Below are positions 7,768 to 16,184 of a stretch of 64,000 nucleotides of DNA, piece after piece (within the stretch, counting starts at the first letter, position 1; each line of letters opens with the position of its first letter). The position numbers and the translations under genes were made by a program. Source of the stretch: Profundicola sp048268105 (GTDB lineage Bacteria > Bacteroidota > Bacteroidia > Flavobacteriales > Weeksellaceae); NCBI GenBank assembly GCA_048268105.1, contig JBLWWH010000011.1:1-64000 (forward strand), in the 5' to 3' direction. The notes below the pieces were generated by a model that was given only the letters and a program-made list of their open reading frames with translations, ran no database searches and had not been told where the DNA came from.

Positions 7768-9021
7768 TTAATTAGCTACTTCGTTGGCTACTACTTTGTA
7801 TAATTTGTCCGATAAGCGAATTCTAAAATCAACAGGGAAAGTAATTACATCTCCTTTTTTAGCTCGCTCTACTTCTTGCTCATTTACCATAAATGACTTC
7901 ATCTCAAACTCTTGTGAACCTGTAGTTGGCCCTTGAATTAAAACCGTATCTCCTGCTCTTAAATCAAATGCTTCTATTTGGAATTCAGCAATCTGAGCGT
8001 TGGTATAGTAATGCTTACCTTTTCCGATATAAACTTTCTTCTGCGTCGCATTAGAACCTGGATCTTTAGACCATTCACCTAATTTCTGACCTAAATAATA
8101 TCCACTCCAGAAACCACGATTATATACCTTATCTAATTCACCCATCCATACATCAACTTTCTCTTGAGAGAATGTTCCATCGTATAAAGAGTCAATCGCT
8201 TCGCGGTAAGTTCTAATAACTTTAGCCACGTATTCTGGTGATCTACCTCTACCTTCAATCTTAAGAACTTTAATACCCGCATCCTTAACTTTATCTAAGA
8301 ATTCTAATGTACAAAGATCTTTAGGCGACATCATGTATTCGTTGTCTAACTCAATCTCGAAACCAGACTCCTGATCGATTACGGTATATTTCTTTCTGCA
8401 GTTTTGCTTACAAGCTCCACGGTTGGCAGAAGAGTTATGTGAGTGTAAACTTAAATAACACTTACCAGAAACCGCCATACAAAGAGCTCCATGCCCAAAA
8501 ATCTCGATTTCTACCAATCTCCCCGAAGGACCTTTAATCTGCTCTTTCTCGATTTGCTCAACAATTTTCTTCACCTGAGTTAAACTTAACTCTCTAGAAA
8601 GAACAATCGTATCCGCAAACATGGCATAAAACTTAAGCGTTTCAATGTTGGTAACGTTGATTTGAGTAGAAATATGAATTTCCATTCCAACCTCTCTCGC
8701 ATAAGCAATTACAGCTTGATCCATTGCAATAACAGCAGTTAAATCAGCTTCCTTTGCTTTATCTATCAAAGTTCTGATGATAGATAAATCATGATCATAT
8801 ATAATTGTATTTAAAGTCAAGTAAGTTCTTATTCCCTTCTCTTTACAACGGCGACTAATTTCGGGCAGATCATCTAAGGTAAAATTAATCGATGCTCTTG
8901 CGCGCATATTTAATTGTTCTACCCCAAAATAGACAGAATCTGCTCCATTATCTATTGCTGCTTGCAAGGAAGTAAAGTTTCCTGCAGGCGCCATTAATTC
9001 TATCTTATTATCTTTGGTCAT
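7768..9021 (-). CDS. trhP: Peptidase U32-family protein, likely tRNA uridine-hydroxylation protein TrhP (YegQ)
   Basis: A 417-aa protein. The N-terminus is a TIM-barrel type (ELMAPAGNFTSLQAAIDNGADS). The U32 signature EIFGHGALCMAVSGKCYLS spans residues 173-191, and Cys181, Cys188, Cys204 and Cys208 are the likely Fe-S ligands. The C-terminal segment from about 335 (VYIGKGKHYYTNAQIAEFQI) is the extra beta-barrel found in YegQ-type members. E. coli TrhP makes 5-hydroxyuridine at tRNA position 34 and depends on Fe-S biogenesis. Other U32 members (RlhA, UbiU/V, PrtC) are possible, but the length and C-terminal extension favour TrhP. It heads the cluster with ferredoxin and cyclo-ligase. Confidence 0.82.
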   Translation of the reverse strand: MTKDNKIELMAPAGNFTSLQAAIDNGADSVYFGVEQLNMRARASINFTLDDLPEISRRCKEKGIRTYLTLNTIIYDHDLSIIRTLIDKAKEADLTAVIAMDQAVIAYAREVGMEIHISTQINVTNIETLKFYAMFADTIVLSRELSLTQVKKIVEQIEKEQIKGPSGRLVEIEIFGHGALCMAVSGKCYLSLHSHNSSANRGACKQNCRKKYTVIDQESGFEIELDNEYMMSPKDLCTLEFLDKVKDAGIKVLKIEGRGRSPEYVAKVIRTYREAIDSLYDGTFSQEKVDVWMGELDKVYNRGFWSGYYLGQKLGEWSKDPGSNATQKKVYIGKGKHYYTNAQIAEFQIEAFDLRAGDTVLIQGPTTGSQEFEMKSFMVNEQEVERAKKGDVITFPVDFRIRLSDKLYKVVANEVAN

Positions 9022-9040
9022 AGATTAGCTTTTAAGGATG

Positions 9041-9048
9041 CAAAATTA
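9041..9048 (-). promoter_or_regulatory. Candidate -7 box for trhP operon
   Basis: Minus strand TAATTTTG fits the Bacteroidota -7 consensus TAnnTTTG, 20 bp before the ATG at 9021. No clear -33 TTG element is seen at the expected distance, so the call rests on the -7 match and position. Confidence 0.45.
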
Positions 9049-9120
9049 CATATTTTTACTGACATACTTTTATAGCAATTATTTTAAGTAATATTCGTTA
9101 AACAGAAACAAGCCTTGCGC

Positions 9121-11361
9121 ATGAATTTTAAATCAAACTTTTTAATCATATTTTGTTTAATCGGCCTTCTAAGCCATGCTCAAAACTCGAGATGGGAAGA
9201 CCATTTTAGCTATAAATCAGTGTCCGGAATCACGCAAGTCGGTAATTTCTTATACTGCACCTCATCACATGCTATATTTTCTTACGACTTAGAATACAAT
9301 GAATTAAAAAAGATTTCCAAAACCAATAAATTAAATTCAATTCAACCAACAAGTTTGGCCTATAACCAAGCATATGATTATGTAATTGTTGGGTACCTAA
9401 GTGGAGAGTTAGATATTTTGGGAGAGCAGAGCTATAATTTTATAGAAATTCCCTTAGACGAATACCAAGGAAGCAAAAAGATTAATCATCTTTATACAGA
9501 AGGTCAATGGCTGACGATATCTGCTGCTTATGGCGTTTCTATGTTTAATTTAGAAAGAAGAGAGTTTGCAGAAACAGCTTTCTTCAGACAAAGTGGAGAT
9601 TTCTTTACGGCTAATGAAAGTGTAATTTTTAATAACAGATTATATGCCGCAAGTGAAAGAGGTGTTTACTCCCACGAGATGAATGATTTAATTCCAAATT
9701 TCAACAATTGGGAACTTGCTCAGAACCTACCATCTACTGATTTTAAACATATAGAAAAGTTCAATGAGCAACTCATTGCCGCAAGTGGTGGGAATGTTTA
9801 TGTATTTCAAAATGGAAACTGGAGTTTATTGAGAAACTTCGGTGCAGTGAAAGATTTAAACGCAACCGCTGATTATTTAAGTATTACAACTGCCAACACG
9901 ATTTATGTATTAGACGCCAACCTCAACCAAGTTGGTCAATCTTCCATAAATACTACGGCACAAGCTGGGATTTTTGTTAATAACGAAGCTTTTGTTGGCA
10001 CTGCTGAAAATGGTATGATTCGGTTGAGTTCTCAAGAAGCCATATATCCAGATGGGCCATTTTCTAATTCAACCATGAGCGTTACGGCCACTCAACAAAA
10101 TGTTTGGATGACGCATGGTGGAATTATTGATTTAAACTTACCCGCTTGGAATACCGAAGGCTATTCTCATTTTAACGGAATTGAATGGCAGCATGTAGGT
10201 AGAGAAGAAATGAACAACGTACATGATGTTACGCAAATCACCGTAAACCCAAATGATATCAACCAAATTTATGCTACTTCATGGCATCAATGGTATGGGG
10301 TTTTTGAAATGAATAATGATGAATTAGTTGCAGAATATAATTCAACCAATAGTAGCATTCTATACAATAGAAAGTATGAGGATAGACCTTATATGAAATT
10401 GGGAGGAACGGATTTAGACAAACAAGGGAATTTATATGTAACTCAATCCTATATTGGGGCTCAGGATCATAACTTGCTTCATAAGAAAACCCCTGCAGGC
10501 TCATGGTCTTCGTTTAGTTTACAGAATTTTAATCAAGGAGCTCCTGGTGTTCAAAAACCTGTGGTAGATGATAAAGGTTTTGTTTGGGTTGCCTCAGGTC
10601 GAGGTAGTGGATTGGTAGTTACCAATATGGACGAAGCTTATCAGATCTTGAGTGGTGAAGGACAAGGCAACTTGCCCTCATCCAATGTCTTTACGGTGGC
10701 CATTGACAAAAACTCAACCGCTTGGATTGGAACTCAACAAGGATTGCATGTAAAGTCTAACGCTTTAAGAGAATTACAGTCAGGAAATCCTGAAACACAA
10801 CCCATAGTTATTGTTCAGGATGGAATTCCAGAAGCTTTATTAACAGATATCGCCATTAACGATATAGCCGTAGATGGCTCTAATCGCAAATGGATTGCAA
10901 CTCGAGGAGCTGGAGTTTTCTATGTTTCGGAGTTTGGTAGAGAAACGATATTTCATTTCACAGAAGACAACTCACCTCTTCCTTCCAATGTAGTGTATGA
11001 TATTTCAGTTGATAATACGACCGGAATGGTGTATTTCGCTACCCAAGGTGGACTTGTTTCTTATAAAGGAGATGCCAAAGACACCGGCGATAGTTTTGGC
11101 GAAATTGTAGCTTACCCAAATCCTGTAAGACCTAATTATAATGGTGTAATCACGATCAAAGGTTTAGCCGATAGAGCCGATGTAAGAATTACGGATGTGG
11201 TTGGAAATTTGATTCACAAAGACCGAGCAGCAGGGGGAATTATACAATGGGATGGAACCAACCTAAAAGGACAAAAAGTAGCATCTGGTATCTATTTAGC
11301 TTTAATGATTAATGCAGATGGCACTGAAACTGCCAGCACTAAAATTGCGATTATCCGATAA
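9121..11361 (+). CDS. porZ: Type IX secretion sortase-complex protein PorZ
   Basis: A 746-aa exported protein. The ATG at 9121 is chosen over an in-frame TTG 6 nt earlier because it starts a clean signal peptide (hydrophobic core LIIFCLIGLL, cleavage after SHAQ). Repeated WxxT/ANxL-type blades (WLTISAAYGVSMF, VWVASGRGSG, AWIGTQQGL, KWIATRGAGVF) make two-component-regulator-type beta-propellers. The last 80 residues, from VAYPNPVRPNYNG, are a T9SS type A sorting-like domain. PorZ works with the cell-surface sortase PorU, attaching A-LPS to cargo in the T9SS. The recO gene follows directly with a TAATG stop-start overlap, as in related genomes. Confidence 0.88.
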   Translation: MNFKSNFLIIFCLIGLLSHAQNSRWEDHFSYKSVSGITQVGNFLYCTSSHAIFSYDLEYNELKKISKTNKLNSIQPTSLAYNQAYDYVIVGYLSGELDILGEQSYNFIEIPLDEYQGSKKINHLYTEGQWLTISAAYGVSMFNLERREFAETAFFRQSGDFFTANESVIFNNRLYAASERGVYSHEMNDLIPNFNNWELAQNLPSTDFKHIEKFNEQLIAASGGNVYVFQNGNWSLLRNFGAVKDLNATADYLSITTANTIYVLDANLNQVGQSSINTTAQAGIFVNNEAFVGTAENGMIRLSSQEAIYPDGPFSNSTMSVTATQQNVWMTHGGIIDLNLPAWNTEGYSHFNGIEWQHVGREEMNNVHDVTQITVNPNDINQIYATSWHQWYGVFEMNNDELVAEYNSTNSSILYNRKYEDRPYMKLGGTDLDKQGNLYVTQSYIGAQDHNLLHKKTPAGSWSSFSLQNFNQGAPGVQKPVVDDKGFVWVASGRGSGLVVTNMDEAYQILSGEGQGNLPSSNVFTVAIDKNSTAWIGTQQGLHVKSNALRELQSGNPETQPIVIVQDGIPEALLTDIAINDIAVDGSNRKWIATRGAGVFYVSEFGRETIFHFTEDNSPLPSNVVYDISVDNTTGMVYFATQGGLVSYKGDAKDTGDSFGEIVAYPNPVRPNYNGVITIKGLADRADVRITDVVGNLIHKDRAAGGIIQWDGTNLKGQKVASGIYLALMINADGTETASTKIAIIR

Positions 11362-12080
11362 TGGAAAAAACCAAAGGCTTTGTTCTCACTTCTATAAAAT
11401 ACGGTGATACAAGTGCAATCTTACAAGTTTACACTCAGGATTTCGCCTTGGTTTCTTTGATGTTGCGAGGCGTCTATGGAGGCAAAAACAAGAGATTTAA
11501 ATCTATCAACTATCCCTTTACAGAGATTGAATTTTCTTTTAAACCTCAACAAAAGTCGAGTTTAATCATTCCAAGCAATTTACAAGTTAGCAATTCCTTC
11601 TTCGAAATGCACCAGCATCCTATCAAAGCGATTATGCTGCAGTTTATTGCCGAAGTAGTTCACCAATGTTTAAAACAGGATGAAAAGAATTTAGACTTAT
11701 ATGAATTCTTAGAAGAACAAATTCAAATTTTTAATAATAAAAAAGAGCATTTTGCAGAGTTTCACTTGAATTTATTTTTAAATCTCACCTCCTATTTTGG
11801 CTTTTTCCCTAACCAAGAAAACTTTGACTTTCCGTATTTTGATTTAATTGAGGGTCGTTTTACCCAACAAAATAAATCTCCGTATTTATTAAGCACACAA
11901 GAAACCGAAGATTGGAAAAATTTAATGCAATCAGAATTCACAGAGGTATCTAAAAATCAATTAAATAAAACGAGCCGACAAAGGCTAACAGAAATCCTGT
12001 TGGACTACTTACGCATCCATTTAGAAGGTTTTAAAGAACCAAAATCCTTGCTAATTTTAAAAGAAGTTTTGAGTGCTTAA
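11361..12080 (+). CDS. recO: DNA repair protein RecO
   Basis: A 239-aa cytoplasmic protein of the RecFOR pathway, which loads RecA onto gapped DNA coated with SSB. The OB-fold N-terminus is recognisable (KTKGFVLTSIKYGDTSAIL, VSLMLRGVYGG). It has a helical C-terminus with no zinc-binding cysteine cluster, as in other Bacteroidota RecO proteins. The start overlaps the porZ stop by one base (TAATG), so the two are probably translationally coupled. It is convergent with the SpoU methyltransferase gene, overlapping its end by 4 bp. Confidence 0.88.
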   Translation: MEKTKGFVLTSIKYGDTSAILQVYTQDFALVSLMLRGVYGGKNKRFKSINYPFTEIEFSFKPQQKSSLIIPSNLQVSNSFFEMHQHPIKAIMLQFIAEVVHQCLKQDEKNLDLYEFLEEQIQIFNNKKEHFAEFHLNLFLNLTSYFGFFPNQENFDFPYFDLIEGRFTQQNKSPYLLSTQETEDWKNLMQSEFTEVSKNQLNKTSRQRLTEILLDYLRIHLEGFKEPKSLLILKEVLSA

Positions 12081-12850
12081 GTGCGCTGTCGAACCGCCTC
12101 ATAAGTACAGACCGCCACCGCATTGCTCACATTCAAAGAATCTACTTGACCTAACATGGGGATTTTTATAGTCGCCTCCGCATTTTCTGCCCAAAATTCT
12201 GATAAACCTGTGGCTTCTGTTCCAAATACCAGCGCTGAAGACTCTTTAAAATCTACATCATACAAAGATTGAGTATCCTCCCTCAAGAAAGTTGCGTAAA
12301 CACTTATTCCATTCTCTTGACAGAATTTCACTAAATCTTCCCTCTCACATGAGATTAAAGTATTGGTAAACAGCGTTCCCACCGAACTTCTAATCACATT
12401 AGGATTAAAGAAATCCACCAAACGATCACAAACTATCACCGCATCCACCTGAGCTGCATCACATGTTCGCAATATAGCTCCAAGATTTCCTGGCTTTTCA
12501 ACCGCTTCTAAAACAACAATCAAAGGATTTTCTTTTTCTTTGAGGGAGTCTAAATCAAAATGCCTTGTTTCATAAACGCCTACGATACCACCTGTCGTGC
12601 TTCGGTAGGCGATTTTATCGAAAACTTCTCGTGTTACTTGGTAAGTTTCGACCTTAGTCAATGCCAATGAATTATCATATAAATCCTCTTGAACAAAAAA
12701 TTGTTTAGGTTTAAATTCATTGGCTAAAGCCAGACGATTTTCTTGCAAACCTTCAACCACAAAGCTTTTTGTAGCCTTACGCTCACGTGATTTTTGCTGA
12801 AGTTTGATTAATTGTTTAATCTTTGCGTTTTGGGTACTTGTAATTTGCAC
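12077..12850 (-). CDS. SpoU/TrmH-family RNA 2'-O-methyltransferase
   Basis: A 257-aa SPOUT-class methyltransferase. The N-terminal substrate-binding domain begins ITSTQNAKIKQL. The three SpoU motifs are present: EKPGNLGAILRTCDA, VFGTEATGLSEFW and IPMLGQVDSLNVSNAVAV. It should methylate a ribose in rRNA or tRNA using AdoMet through a trefoil-knot fold. The target cannot be told from the sequence. I place the start at GTG 12850, which fits the usual family start; a TTG 15 nt further out is in frame but lies closer to the divergent promoter of the CNNM gene. Confidence 0.85.
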   Translation of the reverse strand: MQITSTQNAKIKQLIKLQQKSRERKATKSFVVEGLQENRLALANEFKPKQFFVQEDLYDNSLALTKVETYQVTREVFDKIAYRSTTGGIVGVYETRHFDLDSLKEKENPLIVVLEAVEKPGNLGAILRTCDAAQVDAVIVCDRLVDFFNPNVIRSSVGTLFTNTLISCEREDLVKFCQENGISVYATFLREDTQSLYDVDFKESSALVFGTEATGLSEFWAENAEATIKIPMLGQVDSLNVSNAVAVCTYEAVRQRT

Positions 12851-12870
12851 ATTACAAACATACAATTCTT

Positions 12871-12878
12871 TATATTTG
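12871..12878 (+). promoter_or_regulatory. Candidate -7 box for the CNNM-family gene, implying a leaderless transcript
   Basis: TATATTTG matches TAnnTTTG. Its first base is only 11 bp before the ATG at 12882, so transcription should begin at or next to the start codon. This supports 12882 as the start rather than the upstream in-frame ATG at 12804. Confidence 0.5.
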
Positions 12879-12881
12879 CGT

Positions 12882-13958
12882 ATGACATTATTGATAATTT
12901 TTCTGTTACTTTCAATTTTATTCTCATTTCTATGTTCGGTTTGGGAGGCTGTGTTACTGAGTATTACACCATCTTACTCTAAAAGGCTGGCAAGAGAAGG
13001 AAGTAAAACTGGTATTTTTTTCGAGGAGGCAAAAAAGGATATTGACAGGCCTTTATCCGCAATTTTAACTTTAAATACCATTGCTCACACAGTAGGTGCA
13101 ATTGGTGTTGGTGCTCAAGCGGGTAGAATTTGGGGTGATAGCTATATTAATATTTTAGGTTTTAATCTTTCTTATGAATCAATCGTGGCGTCGGTTATGA
13201 CTTTAGCCATATTGATTTTATCCGAAATTATCCCGAAAACTATTGGAGCCAATAACTGGAAATCCTTGGCAGGATTTACTGCAACTTCTTTAAAAATATT
13301 ATTATTCATCTTAACACCATTTGTATGGTTAAGCCAATTAATTACCGGAAGCTTAAAGAAAAACAAAGATGAATCTGTTCTTTCGAGATCTGATTTTAAA
13401 GCGATGGCTCAATCGGTTGAAGAAAGTGGAGAATTGCAGAAATCAGAATATAAAATCATTAAAAACCTATTAGGTTTTGAGGAGTTAAAAGCAGAAGATA
13501 TTATGACGCCGCGTACGGTGATTGTAATGGCTGAAGAGAATGAAACCATTCAAGATTATTATGATTCTGTAAATAAACAAATGCCTTATTCTCGTATTCC
13601 ATTATATAGCGAAACTCACGATAATGTAACCGGGAAATTATTAAAAGATGATTTATTACTGAATTTAGTGGAAGGTAATGGTCACAAAAAATTAAAGGAT
13701 ATCAAACGTCCTATTTCTGCAGTTCAAGAAGATTTATCCTTACCGTTTTTATTCGAAAAATTAGTTCAGAAAAACAATCACTTGAGCATTGTGGTAGACG
13801 ACTACGGAATGATTCAAGGTTTGGTGACCATGGAGGATTTAATCGAAACTTTATTTGGTAGAGAAATCATGGACGAATCCGACAACATTACTGATTTACA
13901 GGCTTATGCGCGTGAACAATGGAAAAAACGTGCTAAGAATTTCGGTATGGAAGAGTAG
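12882..13958 (+). CDS. CNNM/CorC-type transporter (hemolysin family, DUF21 plus CBS pair)
   Basis: A 358-aa membrane protein. The ATG at 12882 begins a hydrophobic segment (LLIIFLLLSILFSFL). Residues 1-180 form the DUF21 domain with about four membrane segments (SEIIPKTIGANNWK is the conserved loop). This is followed by a CBS pair starting at EDIMTPRTVIVMAEEN and containing YSRIPLYSE and DDYGMIQGLVTMEDL. The family moves or senses divalent cations, mostly Mg2+. The C-terminal CorC_HlyC domain is absent, giving a short form. It stands alone and is divergent from the methyltransferase gene. Confidence 0.85.
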   Translation: MTLLIIFLLLSILFSFLCSVWEAVLLSITPSYSKRLAREGSKTGIFFEEAKKDIDRPLSAILTLNTIAHTVGAIGVGAQAGRIWGDSYINILGFNLSYESIVASVMTLAILILSEIIPKTIGANNWKSLAGFTATSLKILLFILTPFVWLSQLITGSLKKNKDESVLSRSDFKAMAQSVEESGELQKSEYKIIKNLLGFEELKAEDIMTPRTVIVMAEENETIQDYYDSVNKQMPYSRIPLYSETHDNVTGKLLKDDLLLNLVEGNGHKKLKDIKRPISAVQEDLSLPFLFEKLVQKNNHLSIVVDDYGMIQGLVTMEDLIETLFGREIMDESDNITDLQAYAREQWKKRAKNFGMEE

Positions 13959-14162
13959 ATTTTAAAATAAAAGATGGAGAAAAACTTTAATCTTCTATTT
14001 TTTGCATCAATGTGATTTATTATTATCTATTTTAAAATTATAGGAAGTAAAAAAAGAAATCTTGAAGTGGATTTCTTGTCAACTTTCTACTTTCATCGAT
14101 TTTCTTTTGACTTCGCAGCTTACGGCAAAGATTTTGCTCTTAACTCAAGAAAATATACAAAT

Positions 14163-14702
14163 ATGAGCACAAAGAGAATTTCTGATGAAATGGAAAGGGT
14201 TTTAAACAGTCAAATAACTAAAGAAGCAGAAGCTGCACAAGTTTTCTTGGCTTATGGTTCTTGGGCTGAAGGAAAAGGCTATCCTGGAATTGCTGATTTC
14301 TTTTATAAGCACGCGACAGAAGAAAGAGATCACATGAAAAAAGTGATTCGCTATATCAACGGTCGTGGCGGAGAAGCAAAAATTACTGCTGTATCTGCAC
14401 CACCAGCTAATCCAAAAGATTTGAAAGATTGTTTAGACAAAGCCCTACAACATGAAATCGATAACACCAATGCAATTTATGGTATTGTTAACTTGGCTCA
14501 CGAAGAAAAGGACTGGGCGACTTTCAATTTCGCACAATGGTTTGTAAAAGAACAAATTGAAGAAGAAACATTAATAATGGATTTGATCGATAAATACAAT
14601 TTAGCTGTAGACAGTCAGAAAGAAAACAATGCAAACCTTTATGATTTAGATAAAGATTTAGGGCATGCACCTCAGCATGTAGATATTCCACGAGAGGAAT
14701 AA
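14163..14702 (+). CDS. Ferritin-like iron-storage protein
   Basis: A 179-aa cytoplasmic four-helix protein of the bacterial ferritin type. ATG 14163 (MSTKRISDEMERVLNSQITKE) is chosen over an ATG at 14067, whose 32-residue extension has no family counterpart. Ferroxidase-type residues are visible: Glu in KEAEAAQVFLAYG, EERDHMKKVI (ExxH) and a further Glu pair in EQIEEE. Length is slightly longer than E. coli FtnA because of a charged tail (DLGHAPQHVDIPREE). It is followed by a hairpin terminator and stands as a single-gene unit. Confidence 0.9.
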   Translation: MSTKRISDEMERVLNSQITKEAEAAQVFLAYGSWAEGKGYPGIADFFYKHATEERDHMKKVIRYINGRGGEAKITAVSAPPANPKDLKDCLDKALQHEIDNTNAIYGIVNLAHEEKDWATFNFAQWFVKEQIEEETLIMDLIDKYNLAVDSQKENNANLYDLDKDLGHAPQHVDIPREE

Positions 14703-14724
14703 GCACGGCTTCCAACAAACTACA

Positions 14725-14757
14725 AAACCACTTTTATTGAAGTGGTTTTATAATTTT
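14725..14757 (+). terminator. Rho-independent terminator after ferritin gene
   Basis: Stem AAAACCACTT (14725-14734) pairs perfectly with AAGTGGTTTT (14741-14750) around a 6-nt loop, followed by a T-rich tail. Confidence 0.8.
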
Positions 14758-14802
14758 AGGTTCTTGATTATTTCTAAGAACCGATTTTAAAATCTAAGAA
14801 AC

Positions 14803-15792
14803 ATGAAATTTAATAATATACCTTTATCTATACTCGACTTATCTATGGTACGCGAAGGCCATGACTTCAAACAAGCCTTTGAAGATAGTGTTGATTATAT
14901 TCGTTTTGCAGAAAAAATGGGATTCAATCGTTTTTGGGTGGCAGAACATCACAATGCCTCTGGTATTGCCAGTTCAGCAACAGCCGTTTTAATTGGTCAT
15001 TTAGCAGAAAAGACAGAGAAAATTAGAGTTGGTTCAGGTGGAATCATGCTCCCTAATCACTCTCCACTGCAAGTAGCAGAAGCTTTTGGAACTTTAGCCA
15101 CCATGTATCCAGATAGAATTGATTTGGGGGTTGGTCGGGCACCTGGCACCGATCAATTGACGGCGGCTGCCTTACGCAGAAACCTACAACAATCTGTAGA
15201 GCAATATCCAAATCACATTATAGAAGTCATGCGCTATTTGGGTGAATATGATCCAGAGATGAAGGTTAAAGCTTATCCGGGTGTTGGAACACATGTCCCA
15301 GTTTGGATTCTTGGCTCGAGTATATATAGTGCCAGATTAGCGGCTTATTTAGGGTTGCCTTATTCTTTTGCATCACACTTTGCTCCCACCTATTTAGAAC
15401 AAGCTATGGAAATTTATAGAGATGAATTCCAAGCTTCTGTTTATTTGGATAAGCCTTATTTTATGCCAGCTGTGAACATTTTAGTAGCTGAAACCAGCGA
15501 AAAAGCAGCTTATTTATCTACGAGTTTCTCTCAAATGGCAGCAAGTATTGTTACGCAACAATCTACAAAATTACGTCCGCCAGTGGAAGATATGGACAAA
15601 ATTTGGTCACCCGAAGTGAAACAAGCTGTGAACCGAATGAGAACTTATTCTTTTGTGGGAAATAAAGAAGAGGTACGACAAGAATTAACCCATTTCATTA
15701 ACAGAACTTCTGCTGATGAGGTAATGATAACCTCTTATTTCTATGACCCAAAAGACAGAGAAAGATCTTTTGAATTATTACTCGAAGACTAA
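14803..15792 (+). CDS. LLM-class (luciferase-like) flavin-dependent oxidoreductase
   Basis: A 329-aa TIM-barrel enzyme of the luciferase-like monooxygenase family. Typical stretches are FAEKMGFNRFWVAEHHN, IRVGSGGIMLPNHSPLQVAE and RIDLGVGRAPGTDQ, the last being the hallmark of the YhbW/MsnO8 subgroup. It binds FMN or reduced flavin and probably oxidises an unknown organic substrate. No flavin reductase is adjacent. It is monocistronic, and its stop abuts the end of a convergent small gene. Confidence 0.88.
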   Translation: MKFNNIPLSILDLSMVREGHDFKQAFEDSVDYIRFAEKMGFNRFWVAEHHNASGIASSATAVLIGHLAEKTEKIRVGSGGIMLPNHSPLQVAEAFGTLATMYPDRIDLGVGRAPGTDQLTAAALRRNLQQSVEQYPNHIIEVMRYLGEYDPEMKVKAYPGVGTHVPVWILGSSIYSARLAAYLGLPYSFASHFAPTYLEQAMEIYRDEFQASVYLDKPYFMPAVNILVAETSEKAAYLSTSFSQMAASIVTQQSTKLRPPVEDMDKIWSPEVKQAVNRMRTYSFVGNKEEVRQELTHFINRTSADEVMITSYFYDPKDRERSFELLLED

Positions 15793-16035
15793 TTAGTTCA
15801 TGTAAACCTGAGCAATTTTATTCTTAAATTCTTCTGAAAACTTCTTTTGATCTTCTTTTAGTTTATCAATGTTGTTAGGAAGAATGTAATTAAACAAAAC
15901 CTGCTGTTCATTGTTGATAAAGATAATTTCTTGCTCATGCTCTTGAATCATTTGCTCGAAAATATCCCACATAGATTGATTTTTTTCCTTTAACAAATCA
16001 AAGAATGGCTCAGCTTGAATATGGATTTTCTTCAT
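15793..16035 (-). CDS. Small hypothetical protein
   Basis: An 80-aa predicted cytoplasmic protein, acidic and helical (MKKIHIQAEPFFDLLKEKN, EMIQ-like EQMIQEHEQE). I use ATG 16035 rather than an ATG 36 nt upstream, because the N-terminus then begins with a typical MKKI start. No family recognised. It is convergent with the oxidoreductase gene with no gap. Its leader carries a hairpin that points the other way (16078-16107). Confidence 0.55.
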   Translation of the reverse strand: MKKIHIQAEPFFDLLKEKNQSMWDIFEQMIQEHEQEIIFINNEQQVLFNYILPNNIDKLKEDQKKFSEEFKNKIAQVYMN

Positions 16036-16077
16036 GTTGCAAAATTCTGAAAAATATTTGAATTTATTCACAAATAC

Positions 16078-16107
16078 AGCTTGGGAGAAATACTCTCAAG
16101 CTTTTTT
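16078..16107 (+). terminator. Hairpin with T-run on plus strand
   Basis: AGCTTGGGAG (16078-16087) pairs with CTCTCAAGCT (16093-16102) with one mismatch, and is followed by a T-run (16102-16107). It would stop plus-strand transcripts running past the small convergent gene, shielding the sulfur operon promoter from upstream read-through. Confidence 0.6.
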
Positions 16108-16120
16108 GATTACCTATAAA

Positions 16121-16165
16121 TGTAACAGCTGTTACAGCGCAGCATGATACATCGAGCTAACTTCG
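16121..16165 (+). promoter_or_regulatory. Palindromic operator plus -7 box upstream of the TauE/SafE gene
   Basis: TGTAACAGCTGTTACA (16121-16136) is a perfect 16-bp palindrome of the form GTAAC-N4-GTTAC, equal to GTA-N8-TAC. TAACTTCG (16158-16165) is one base from TAnnTTTG. The palindrome centre is 29.5 bp before the -7 box, so roughly at -41, the class II activator position. The same pair at the same spacing recurs at 16997 and 63643. The form suggests a Crp/Fnr-superfamily regulator. Confidence 0.75.
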
Positions 16166-16184
16166 CATTCTTAATCATTCAATT

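Noticed and set aside
12804..12881. Upstream in-frame ATG for the CNNM gene
   Set aside because: It overlaps the divergent methyltransferase gene and lies upstream of the likely promoter; the 12882 start gives a normal membrane N-terminus.
14067..14162. N-terminal extension of ferritin
   Set aside because: The 32 residues have no family counterpart, and the MSTKRIS start fits ferritins.
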